Shown here piece after piece: positions 16,101 through 23,171 of a DNA stretch of 39,369 nucleotides. The DNA is from Pelagibius sp. (lineage in GTDB: Bacteria > Pseudomonadota > Alphaproteobacteria > Kiloniellales > Kiloniellaceae): the NCBI GenBank assembly GCA_028280305.1, contig JANQMC010000133.1:1-39369 (forward strand). Direction: 5' to 3'. How positions within the stretch are numbered: the stretch's first letter is position 1; each line of letters starts with the position of its first letter. The notes under the pieces are model-generated. The model saw only the letters and a list, made by a program, of their open reading frames with translations, was not told the DNA's origin and ran no database searches. Both the position numbers and the translations under genes were made by a program.

Positions 16101-16451
16101 GCGGCCAACCCGCCTGCCGCCGCGATTCCGGCCGCTAAGGCACCGGCGACCGCGGCATTGGCCGCCACAGCACTGGCCCGTGCTCCGATGATTTGAATCC
16201 GGGCCGTTTGATCCCGGACGGGCCTGTCCCAGAAACCCGGCGTCCCCGCCATGGCCTTGCTCCTCCCCAGAGCCTGGCGCCCTTTACCGGACGCCTTAAG
16301 CTCATGCCCATGCCCCATCCCGGCTTCTGCCGGATTCTCTCGAGGCTGCAACAACCGTTCGGCTGCAAGACAAAGCCTGTCTGGACTCGAAACGCCCCGC
16401 AACTGGTTCTGAGTGCCAATCTGGGTAAATTTGGGTAAATTGTTCGGCGAT
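16101..16451. promoter_or_regulatory. divergent intergenic region between livH and the truncated TIM-barrel gene
   Basis: About 350 bases lie between the divergent starts of the long operon (minus) and the TIM-barrel gene (plus). A perfect 10-base tandem repeat lies at 16422-16441 and two copies of GGCTGCAA lie 17 bases apart at 16344-16351 and 16361-16368. No sigma-54 -24/-12 element with correct spacing was found on either strand, and no firm -35/-10 pair can be named. The 368-codon minus-strand frame crossing this region is rich in Ser/Arg and has no recognisable domain, so it is treated as spurious. The region probably carries both promoters and operator sites. Confidence 0.5.
16422..16441. 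repeat. perfect 10-bp tandem repeat, candidate operator
   Basis: The decamer TGGGTAAATT occurs twice in direct succession with no mismatch. Ten bases is close to one helical turn, so both copies would face the same side of DNA, as expected for cooperative binding of a regulator. It lies in a locally AT-richer stretch in the divergent intergenic region, 11 bases before the likely start of the TIM-barrel gene and about 320 bases upstream of livH. The cognate regulator is unknown; the Fis-HTH fusion (18064-19860) and the GntR protein (17372-18040) are the local candidates. Confidence 0.5.
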
Positions 16452-17135
16452 ATGTTGAATCTTATGTTCTGGCAGATCACGCTTCGGAGCGGATGTGAGT
16501 GGACGGCGCCTCCGTTACCCAAGGCCGTGGCGACGATCACACCCCCTTTCAGAAGCGGTGACCTGCCCGACGAGGTCGGCCTTTTGCTGCCCAACAAGGA
16601 CAGCCTCGCCGCCACCCTGCGGGCGGTGGAGAGCGACCCGGAAAAACTCCGCGACCATGCGCTTGGCTTGTTCCTGGCAGACCCCTTCCTCAATCTGCGC
16701 CTGGAAATCGATCGGCTCAAACGGCTGGGCCTTGGCTGGGTGATCAATCTGCCCAGCACCGAACAGCAGGATCCCGAATTCAGCCAACAATTGGCAGATG
16801 TCGGACTGGACTGCGGGCTGGAGTACGACAGGCTGGCTGCCTGTCGTGCGGCGGGGCTGGGGGTCATTGCGGTTGTCGCCGACGCCGGAAGTGCCCGTCT
16901 GGCCGTGGCCTCCGGCCCATCTGCCCTGGTCGTGATGCCGCGTGTGGCTGATTTTGCCGCCGGGTTCCCGTCATTCCGACAACGCGGCGCGGCTGCCTTG
17001 GCGGTTCGCCGTGCGGTCGCCGAGACGCCATGGCGCGGACCGATCCTCACCTTGGGCGACAAGACGGAAACCGAACATGCGGGCATCTGGCCGGAAGCGC
17101 TCGACGGTCTGATTCGCCGTCCAGAGCCGGCATAG
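16452..17135 (+). CDS. N-terminally shortened PEP-hydrolase-like TIM-barrel protein
   Basis: The product is about 227 residues from the ATG at 16452; the frame is open from a GTG at 16413, and a GTG at 16527 with a nearby AAGG is another possible start. Its middle aligns by eye with the operon TIM barrel (8751-9596): both have an '[AT]DPF' segment followed by 'L-x-x-[LV]-K-x-[LI]-G', then '[IQ]N[LF]P[ST]', 'F..[QN]L...G', and an ExxxxxxA helix leading to a hydrophobic strand. The first two strands with the GGGAGTG-type loop are missing, and the distal HGGP and GFYG motifs are degenerate. It may be a non-catalytic binding or regulatory relative. It is divergent from the liv operon and upstream of the GntR gene. 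Assignment to the family is by motif order, not by a computed alignment. Confidence 0.6.
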   Translation: MLNLMFWQITLRSGCEWTAPPLPKAVATITPPFRSGDLPDEVGLLLPNKDSLAATLRAVESDPEKLRDHALGLFLADPFLNLRLEIDRLKRLGLGWVINLPSTEQQDPEFSQQLADVGLDCGLEYDRLAACRAAGLGVIAVVADAGSARLAVASGPSALVVMPRVADFAAGFPSFRQRGAAALAVRRAVAETPWRGPILTLGDKTETEHAGIWPEALDGLIRRPEPA

Positions 17136-17197
17136 CCCCGGAAAGCCGGGGCGGACACGCAGTTCCGCCAAGCTCTTTCATCGTCCCGCCTCCCAAT

Positions 17198-17348
17198 GGT
17201 CAATTTGATCCTTTAATGGACCAATTTGTTACTTATCTTGATCGTAAGATGTGGCCGACGGCACTGTCAAAAAAATTCATGATATTTTTCAAAATACTAT
17301 GTTTTCACCTCAATCCGATCACGCTAATATTGGATCATAACCGGATCA
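17198..17348. promoter_or_regulatory. AT-rich upstream region of the GntR gene with repeated GGATCA-like boxes
   Basis: This stretch is strikingly AT-rich compared with the surrounding coding DNA and holds several variants of one short box: GGTCAA at 17198, TTGATCC at 17205-17211, GGACCAA at 17218-17224, GGATCA at 17332-17337 and again at 17343-17348 (11 bases apart). TTGATCC and GGACCAA form an imperfect 7-base inverted repeat around TTTAAT (one mismatch). Inverted repeats of this size are usual for GntR/FadR operators, so autoregulation is plausible. The promoter of the GntR gene should lie here; no single -35/-10 pair is convincing. Confidence 0.45.
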
Positions 17349-17371
17349 GCAAAGAGTCGAGACCGCCCATA

Positions 17372-18040
17372 ATGCCGAAATTGGTTGCCGATGATGTCGC
17401 CCGGCAATTGCGCCAGAGAATCGAGGCCGGTGAGTGGGCGGCCATGGGCCGCATGCCGCCTGAGCGGGAACTAGCGGATGACTACGGGGTTGCCCGCAAC
17501 ACCATGCGCCGCGCGGTGTCTCTTCTCGAAGAAGACGGAATCGTCTCAAGACAGGTCGGGCGCGGCACCTTTCTGAGCAAACCCGACGCGAACTCCTTTG
17601 CGGGCATCATCGGACGCATAAAGGGCACCAGCCCGGCAGACTTGATGGAACTGCGCCTGCTGCTCGAACCCGCCGCCGCAGCGGCGGCCGCAACGACGGC
17701 AAGCGACGCACAACTCGAAGCCATCGGGCTGGCGCACCGGAATGCCTGCCAGGCCGGGGACATGCCCGCTTTCGAGGACTGGGACGCGGTGTTTCATCAA
17801 AAGATCTTTGACTGCACCCGCAACGAACTGCTGAGAGAAACCCACAATCTGCTACGGCTGCTGCGCAACCAACCTTTGTGGTTCGATATGAAAAAGCGGG
17901 CATTCTCGGAAGAGCGGATGAGGCACTACTGTGCGGAGCATGAAGCGCTTCTCGACGCCCTGATGCGCCGCGACCGCGAAGCAGCCAGAAACGCCATGAC
18001 CGCCCACCTGAAGACCGTTCAACGCAATCTGCTTGGATAG
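17372..18040 (+). CDS. GntR-family (FadR/FCD subgroup) transcriptional regulator
   Basis: A 222-residue regulator counted from the ATG at 17372 (MPKLVADDVA); the frame is open further upstream but that part is encoded by AT-rich promoter-like DNA and has no homology-like pattern. Residues 8-70 are the GntR winged helix-turn-helix, with PPERELADDYGVARNTMRRA and the wing RQVGRGTFL. Residues about 85-220 form the all-helical FCD ligand domain, with ELRLLLEP, the 'FEDWDAVFHQKIF' metal/ligand His and EHEALLDAL...R. FCD regulators respond to small carboxylic acids, which fits control of the adjacent uptake/catabolic operon. It converges with the TIM-barrel-HTH regulator gene, 23 bases apart. Confidence 0.88.
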   Translation: MPKLVADDVARQLRQRIEAGEWAAMGRMPPERELADDYGVARNTMRRAVSLLEEDGIVSRQVGRGTFLSKPDANSFAGIIGRIKGTSPADLMELRLLLEPAAAAAAATTASDAQLEAIGLAHRNACQAGDMPAFEDWDAVFHQKIFDCTRNELLRETHNLLRLLRNQPLWFDMKKRAFSEERMRHYCAEHEALLDALMRRDREAARNAMTAHLKTVQRNLLG

Positions 18041-18063
18041 CGCGGCCTTAGACCGAATCTGCT

Positions 18064-19860
18064 CTAGCCGCCCAGTCCGTATCTGCGGATCTTGTTGTAG
18101 AGGGTCTTTCGGGAGATACCCAGGGCCTCTGCCGCGCGGGTCCGGTTGTATCCGTGGCGCCACAGCGCGTCGACGATCCGGTCTTTTTCCGTCCGGGTCG
18201 CAAGCGATTCGCCGCTGGTCTCGACCCCAGCGTTGTCCTGCCCCAGCGCGGAGAGCAGCTCGCCGAGTTGCACCGGGCCGCCTTGCGTGCGCGCCGAGAG
18301 CGCTCCCAGCAGCGCGCGCAACTCTCCCTCGTTGCCGGGCCAAAGATGGGCCCGGAGGCGCTGCAGTGCGGCGGAGGTAAAGAAGGAGCGCTTGATCTCC
18401 ATCCCCAGACTCTGGAGCGCCTGGGCTTCGATGATCGCCAGCAGATCCTCGATGCGTTCGCGCAGCGGCGGAACACGGAGAGTCCAACCGGCGAAAACCG
18501 AGGCGAGATCCGGATCCAGCCCGATAGCGGAAAGGCTCTCAAGCCCGCCCCCTTCACCCGCTGCGGGCGTGTTGGAGATCAACACGACACGCGGCACGAC
18601 CGGCAGGGTGCGGCGCCCTTGCGGGGCACGAAACACACCGTCCCGAAGGGCGCGGGCGAGCCGTCTTTGGGTCGCCGCCGGCAGCCGTTCGGGTGCATGG
18701 ATCGCCAACAGCACGACGGAGGCATCGGCCAGGGCCGGCAGGTTGTTGCCGGCAGGGTCCCGCTGCCCGAACAGAAGAGCACCGGCGCGCGCCGGAAAGT
18801 CCTCGCCCGCCACATCGATATGGAGAATGTCCTGCCAGGCGGCCCTGTCTTTCCGGTTGCTGAGAGCATTCAAGGCCGGACGTTCGGCAAGGCCCTTTTC
18901 CGCAAGCAGCAACACGGGATCGGCAGCGCCGGCGAGGCTGCGCAGTTTGCGCAGGAATCCAAGGTGCCGGCCTGAACGCCCCACGAAGCCAAACCGCCGC
19001 GACCAGGCGACAAGACGCGCACTCTCGCGATCAAGGGCCGCCCGCCGCTGGCTGGCATGACGGAAACGGTCGATCTGGTCGGCTACAGAGTCTTCCAGAG
19101 GCATGCGTTCGAACGTCGAGCCGCCGACATAGCCGTCAATCGGCGCCAAGCCGATAACCCGCCCCAGATCCTCGGCGGAGGCAATGGGGCCACCCTCCAG
19201 AAAAAACCGGGTGCGGGGATGAATACGCTTGATCAGCCGTCCGATCTCCCGCGCCACCGTAGCCACTTCTTCAAGAGTGGCGCGGCTCTGGTGCCCCAAG
19301 ACGCCCCCCACGTTCCAGCCGAGATTGAGGCATACCATGTCGATTCCGGCGTCTGCGGCCAGACGCGCCTGCGTGCGTGTCGCGCAGTAGAATATCGACG
19401 TCAGCCCGGCATCCTGAACGGCGCGCAGCTGTTCGACTTCCCTTTCGATACCGCGACCGGCGCGCGCCAGTATCTGCTGCATCGGCCGGGAGTAGTGCAT
19501 GCAACTGGGAAAGTTCACCGCACCGGCAAATCCGGCACTCTTGACCGACTGCGCCACCGCCGCCGGTTCGAAGGAAGCGCCCCAGACATTCACGCCCAGA
19601 AGGACCGGGATCTTGCATTGCGCAAGCAGTTCTTCCTGGGCAAACCGCTGGCTCAGCGGTCCGGCATCGAAGATCGGCAGCATGCAGGCAATGGACGGGG
19701 CACCCATATTGCGAAGCCGCCCCGCGTTGATCGCGAGAAGGAAATCAGCGCCGCCACGTTCGGCGGCCAAGGCAGTGGTGCCGGAGCCGATGGCGGCCCC
19801 GATCAGAAACCTTGAATCAAACGGCAATGAGTGCCGCTCGGCGGTGACAGCTTCACGCAT
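18064..19860 (-). CDS. regulator: TIM-barrel sensor + degenerate AAA+ (sigma54-activator-like) + Fis-type HTH
   Basis: A 598-residue three-domain protein. Residues 1-270 are a PEP-hydrolase-family TIM barrel (GAAIGSGTTA loop, NAGRLRNMG, GAVNFPSCM, FLEGGP, GYVGGSTFERMP). Residues about 310-540 align with the central domain of sigma54 activators: 'LRVPPLRERIEDL' (461-473) and 'LWPGNEGELRAL' (506-517) are canonical, but the Walker A site is AEKGLAER (no GKT/GKE), the Walker B acids are absent from SVVLLAIHAPERLP, and no GAFTGA loop follows LLFGQRD. Residues 555-598 are a good Fis helix-turn-helix (NRTRAAEALGISRKTLYNKI). It should bind DNA but probably neither hydrolyses ATP nor contacts sigma54. 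The sensor shares its fold with the operon protein, suggesting it senses the same ligand. It has no same-strand partner nearby. Confidence 0.85.
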   Translation of the reverse strand: MREAVTAERHSLPFDSRFLIGAAIGSGTTALAAERGGADFLLAINAGRLRNMGAPSIACMLPIFDAGPLSQRFAQEELLAQCKIPVLLGVNVWGASFEPAAVAQSVKSAGFAGAVNFPSCMHYSRPMQQILARAGRGIEREVEQLRAVQDAGLTSIFYCATRTQARLAADAGIDMVCLNLGWNVGGVLGHQSRATLEEVATVAREIGRLIKRIHPRTRFFLEGGPIASAEDLGRVIGLAPIDGYVGGSTFERMPLEDSVADQIDRFRHASQRRAALDRESARLVAWSRRFGFVGRSGRHLGFLRKLRSLAGAADPVLLLAEKGLAERPALNALSNRKDRAAWQDILHIDVAGEDFPARAGALLFGQRDPAGNNLPALADASVVLLAIHAPERLPAATQRRLARALRDGVFRAPQGRRTLPVVPRVVLISNTPAAGEGGGLESLSAIGLDPDLASVFAGWTLRVPPLRERIEDLLAIIEAQALQSLGMEIKRSFFTSAALQRLRAHLWPGNEGELRALLGALSARTQGGPVQLGELLSALGQDNAGVETSGESLATRTEKDRIVDALWRHGYNRTRAAEALGISRKTLYNKIRRYGLGG

Positions 19861-19999
19861 CGTCAGATCCCAACCCAGGCCTGCCGCCGCGTCAAGCCCG
19901 ATGGACTGCTTTGTCTGCCAAACGCGCAGTCATGGTCCACCGGCCTCCGGGCCTCGCCCGGACGACAGCGAAAACTGGAAAACCGGGAACCGAATACGG

Positions 20000-20371
20000 T
20001 CAGGTGTCGCCGAGAAGGGTCCGAACGGAGGATTCGAAATCCGAGAAACTGAACGGCTTCTGCAGCACCTTGTCCGCACCCTCCGCTTTGGCATGGGCCA
20101 GCGACTTGCTGTCATCGTCGGACTGACCACCGGAGATGGCGATGATCGGAATCCCGCCATAACAGCGGCGTAGCTCGTTAATCGTTTGGATCCCATCCAT
20201 GTTCGGCATCATGATGTCCGTCACGATGAGATCCGGCTTTTTCCTCGCAGCCAAGCGCATGGCCTCGACGCCGTCCTTGGCTTCGATAACCGAGCAATCC
20301 ATTTCCTCGAGCATGTCAGAGAGGATCAAACGAAGGGCGCCGTTGTCGTCGATAAGCATTACCTTGGTCAT
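20000..20371 (-). CDS. CheY-like single-domain response regulator
   Basis: A 123-residue stand-alone receiver domain with all expected residues: acidic pair Asp8/Asp9, phospho-acceptor Asp52 in VTDIMMP, switch Ser80 in AISGG and Lys105 in QKPF. It has no output domain, so it would act by protein-protein contact or as a phospho-relay intermediate. It starts 19 bases after the hybrid histidine kinase stop and is probably its co-transcribed partner. The 139 bases between it and the TIM-barrel-HTH regulator start hold no gene. Confidence 0.92.
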   Translation of the reverse strand: MTKVMLIDDNGALRLILSDMLEEMDCSVIEAKDGVEAMRLAARKKPDLIVTDIMMPNMDGIQTINELRRCYGGIPIIAISGGQSDDDSKSLAHAKAEGADKVLQKPFSFSDFESSVRTLLGDT

Positions 20372-20389
20372 CTCACCCGCTCCAATCGC

Positions 20390-22903
20390 CTATTGTCCAA
20401 CCCGGCCCACCTGGGTGGGGATTGATTCCATGTCTTGCGTGGGCCCGTCGCCCCGATCCAATGCCGTGCTAAGGGCGCGTGCCAGATCGTCTCTTCCGTA
20501 GGGTTTGGTCAGCAGGATCTGCCCGGAATCCGTCAGCGCGTCCTGTATCATCGACGCCTCGGCAAAGCCCGAGGTGTAGAGCAGCTTCAACCGAGGCGCC
20601 TTCAGCAAGGCCTGCTTCGCCAGTTCAATACCGGACATGCCGCCGGCCATCACGATGTCCGTGAACAGCAGATCAATGTCCGCGTGGCACTGAAGCAGGT
20701 CCAAAGCCTCCGCGCCGCTCTTTGCCTCAACGATCGCACAGCCGAGTTCCAAAAGTTGCGCGGAAGCGACCGCACGAACATCGGCGCGGTCCTCAACCAC
20801 CAGCACCTTTGCCGCCTTGAAAGATCCTCTGGATGGCGGCAGCTCAAAGACTGCCTTCGCCCGGCAGTCACCCTTGTCGCGCGGAAGGTAGAGCCGCACG
20901 GTTGTGCCGGCTCCCACTTCACTGATGACGTCAAGATAACCACCGGACTGCTTTGCAAAACCATAGACCATGCTGAGCCCAAGGCCGGTCCCCTTGCCGA
21001 CTTCCTTGGTTGTAAAGAAAGGCTCGAAGACCTGCCGGGCCACCTCGGGAGACATACCGCAACCGTTGTCGCTTACCGAGATGACAATGTGTTCACCCGC
21101 GACCGCCTCAGGGCTTGACACCGCGTCGGCCTCGCCGATAACCGTGAGAGCGGATTCTATGGTGAGTTTCCCACCGTCAGGCATCGCATCGCGTGCGTTA
21201 ACCGCAAGGTTAAGGATGGCAGTCTTAAGCTGGCTCGGATCTATGTTGGTGCGCAGGCATTCTTCCGAAAGCGAGAGCCGAAGCTCAACGACCTCGCCGA
21301 GCGTTCTCTTCAACAGTTCTTCCATATCCCGGATCAGATCATTCGCCAGGACCACTTCCGCCTGCAGGACCTGACGGCGCGAGAAGGCCAGCAGCCGCTT
21401 GGTAAGTTCAGCACCACTTTGAGCGGCATCGATAGCGGCGGAAACCCTTCTCTGCGCTTTTTCGTTGGCCTCAATCGAGCGTCCCAGGAGCTCCAGGTTG
21501 CCAAGAACAACGGCGAGAAGGTTGTTGAAGTCGTGCGCCAGACCGCCGGTCAGTTGACCGACGGCTTCCATTTTCTGCGATTGAACGAGCTGGTTTTCGA
21601 GAGTCTTTTGCTCGGTAACGTCGACCATCGAAGCGACCGCACCCAGCTTGTTGCCCTCGCTGTCATAGAACGGACATGCGTTGGCGATGATTTGTCGCGG
21701 CGGCTGATCACGCGGGGCAATCACCATCTCGGCGCCGCGGACGACATTGCCCTCGATGGCCCGAAAGAGAGGAATCTCCTCTTGCTCAAGAGGCACCTTG
21801 CCATCGGCCCGGTAGAGATCATAGTACTCGGCCCAACGGTCCGGCGTAATCGGCCTCTCTGCGATGCCGTGAAAGCGGCGTGCGGCCTGATTGAAAAGCG
21901 ATAAGCGGCCCTCTGCATCGCAGGCGACAATACCCTCTTGGATGCTATCGAGCACAGCAGCCAAGAAGTCTTTGTTCTGCTTCAGCTGCAGTTCAACCTG
22001 CTTCTGCTCGGTGATGTCCTCACTGAACGCGAGCACGCCGCCGAGTTCTCCGGAATCGTCCCACCAGGGATGCAACTCCCAGCGGCGCCAACGGATATCG
22101 CCGCCGTGTTTGATCGCTTGCTCCGCACAGGTAACGACCTCGCCTGAAAGACAGCGATCGAAAGAGTCCCCGGAACCCATGGCCGCACCGGGGGCCACTT
22201 GGTCATAGTGCTGGCCCAGCAGCGACGTATCGGTCAGTTGGTGGTCGCTGCGCCACCGCTCGCTGGCAGAAAGAAAACGGCCGCTGATATCGAGCATGGC
22301 GACACCGAAAGGCGCATGCTGGACAAAGCTGTCCAGCTTTTGCGCGGTTGCCTTGAGCTTGCCTTCCGCCTCCAGCCGCGCTTCGATCTCGTCGGCAAAA
22401 CCGCCCGCCGCCGCACGCATCTCCAACTCGTCGATCGTGATCGCTGCGAAGTCCCTGAGACAAGCCTGGTCCTCGGCACAGAGACCGTCCCGCGGCTTCG
22501 TGTCGATCACGCAGAGCGTGCCGATCCTGGTTCCGTCCGGTGCGACCAGAGGCGCACCAGCGTAGAACCGTATGCCCGGTTCGCCGGTTACCAGAGGATT
22601 ATCGGCAAACACGGAACTCAGGCGGGTATCGGGAACAACAAGCACGTCGTCGTGCAGAATGGTATGGGCGCAAAATGCGATGTCCCGGTCCGTCTCCTCG
22701 GCCGCAAGGCCACACTTCGCCTTGAACCACTGCCGCCTTTCATCAACCAACGATATCAAGGCAATGGGCGTACGGAACTGACGCGCCGCCAGCCTTGCAA
22801 TACGATCGAAGCAGGGCTCGGCTGGCGTATCCAGAATCGCATAGCGCCGCAGGGTTTCCAGGCGGCGCGCTTCATCGTTCGGCAAAGGGGCAACAGCAGG
22901 CAT
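20390..22903 (-). CDS. hybrid sensor histidine kinase (GAF-PAS-PAS-HisKA-HATPase-REC)
   Basis: An 837-residue soluble kinase from the ATG at 22903. That start has AAGAGAG about 9 bases upstream, whereas the longer frame from 22993 would run through a terminator hairpin, so the shorter form is chosen. Domains in order: GAF (about 15-160, starting ETLRRYAILDTPAEPCFDRI), PAS with PAC (about 190-300), second PAS (about 313-430), HisKA with phospho-acceptor His457 in GGLAHDFNN, HATPase with NLAVNARDAMP, SDNGCGMS and GTGLGLSMVYG, and a C-terminal receiver with VVEDRADVRA and LLFTDIVMAGG. No transmembrane segment is seen, so it senses a cytoplasmic cue. It likely passes phosphate to the CheY-like protein encoded next. 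Confidence 0.9.
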   Translation of the reverse strand: MPAVAPLPNDEARRLETLRRYAILDTPAEPCFDRIARLAARQFRTPIALISLVDERRQWFKAKCGLAAEETDRDIAFCAHTILHDDVLVVPDTRLSSVFADNPLVTGEPGIRFYAGAPLVAPDGTRIGTLCVIDTKPRDGLCAEDQACLRDFAAITIDELEMRAAAGGFADEIEARLEAEGKLKATAQKLDSFVQHAPFGVAMLDISGRFLSASERWRSDHQLTDTSLLGQHYDQVAPGAAMGSGDSFDRCLSGEVVTCAEQAIKHGGDIRWRRWELHPWWDDSGELGGVLAFSEDITEQKQVELQLKQNKDFLAAVLDSIQEGIVACDAEGRLSLFNQAARRFHGIAERPITPDRWAEYYDLYRADGKVPLEQEEIPLFRAIEGNVVRGAEMVIAPRDQPPRQIIANACPFYDSEGNKLGAVASMVDVTEQKTLENQLVQSQKMEAVGQLTGGLAHDFNNLLAVVLGNLELLGRSIEANEKAQRRVSAAIDAAQSGAELTKRLLAFSRRQVLQAEVVLANDLIRDMEELLKRTLGEVVELRLSLSEECLRTNIDPSQLKTAILNLAVNARDAMPDGGKLTIESALTVIGEADAVSSPEAVAGEHIVISVSDNGCGMSPEVARQVFEPFFTTKEVGKGTGLGLSMVYGFAKQSGGYLDVISEVGAGTTVRLYLPRDKGDCRAKAVFELPPSRGSFKAAKVLVVEDRADVRAVASAQLLELGCAIVEAKSGAEALDLLQCHADIDLLFTDIVMAGGMSGIELAKQALLKAPRLKLLYTSGFAEASMIQDALTDSGQILLTKPYGRDDLARALSTALDRGDGPTQDMESIPTQVGRVGQ

Positions 22904-22928
22904 CGACGCTCTCTTGATCACAACAAAA

Positions 22929-22951
22929 AGCACCTCCCGATCCGAGGTGCT
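22929..22951 (-). terminator. Rho-independent terminator on the minus strand
   Basis: Read on the minus strand, AGCACCTC, a 7-base loop and the perfect complement GAGGTGCT form an 8-bp stem, directly followed by TTTTTGTTG. This has the shape of an intrinsic terminator. It lies 25 bases upstream of the kinase start at 22903 and about 220 bases downstream of the GGDEF-EAL stop, so it either ends that transcript or attenuates the kinase message. Confidence 0.65.
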
Positions 22952-23171
22952 GGGACGCGCAAGCACAGCGACCAAAAGTCGTTGAATCGCCAACCTTTAC
23001 AACCTTATCGAATCAATACTAACGATTCGCTTATTTCGTCAGTTTCGCCGGCCACTTGCCCGTCAAAAGACCATCGGGAAATTCGCCTCAGAGAAATCGA
23101 AGGCTTGGCGAAGCGGGTGGCTGTGATGTCGCGCAGCATCACCACGAAACGGGACGGCGAAACGATCTGCT

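Noticed and set aside
14271..16196. 641-codon plus-strand open frame rich in Asp/Gln/His
   Set aside because: It is a shadow of the hydrophobic permease genes; the hydrophilic composition mirrors the complement of Leu/Val/Ile codons.
16381..16500. Possible sigma-54 promoter (TGGCAG at 16471, or GCAA/GTGCCA on the other strand near 16390-16420)
   Set aside because: The spacing between the two elements is wrong in both orientations (10 instead of the required distance), and the -12 element is poor.
16097..17203. 368-codon minus-strand open frame ending at the livH start
   Set aside because: It is Ser/Arg-rich, opposite a plus-strand frame with TIM-barrel-like motifs, and crosses the probable promoter region.
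23009..23029. CGAATC / GATTCG inverted repeat upstream of the kinase gene
   Set aside because: The stem is only 6 bp with low GC, the loop is 9 bases and there is no T-run; it is too weak for a terminator and could be chance.
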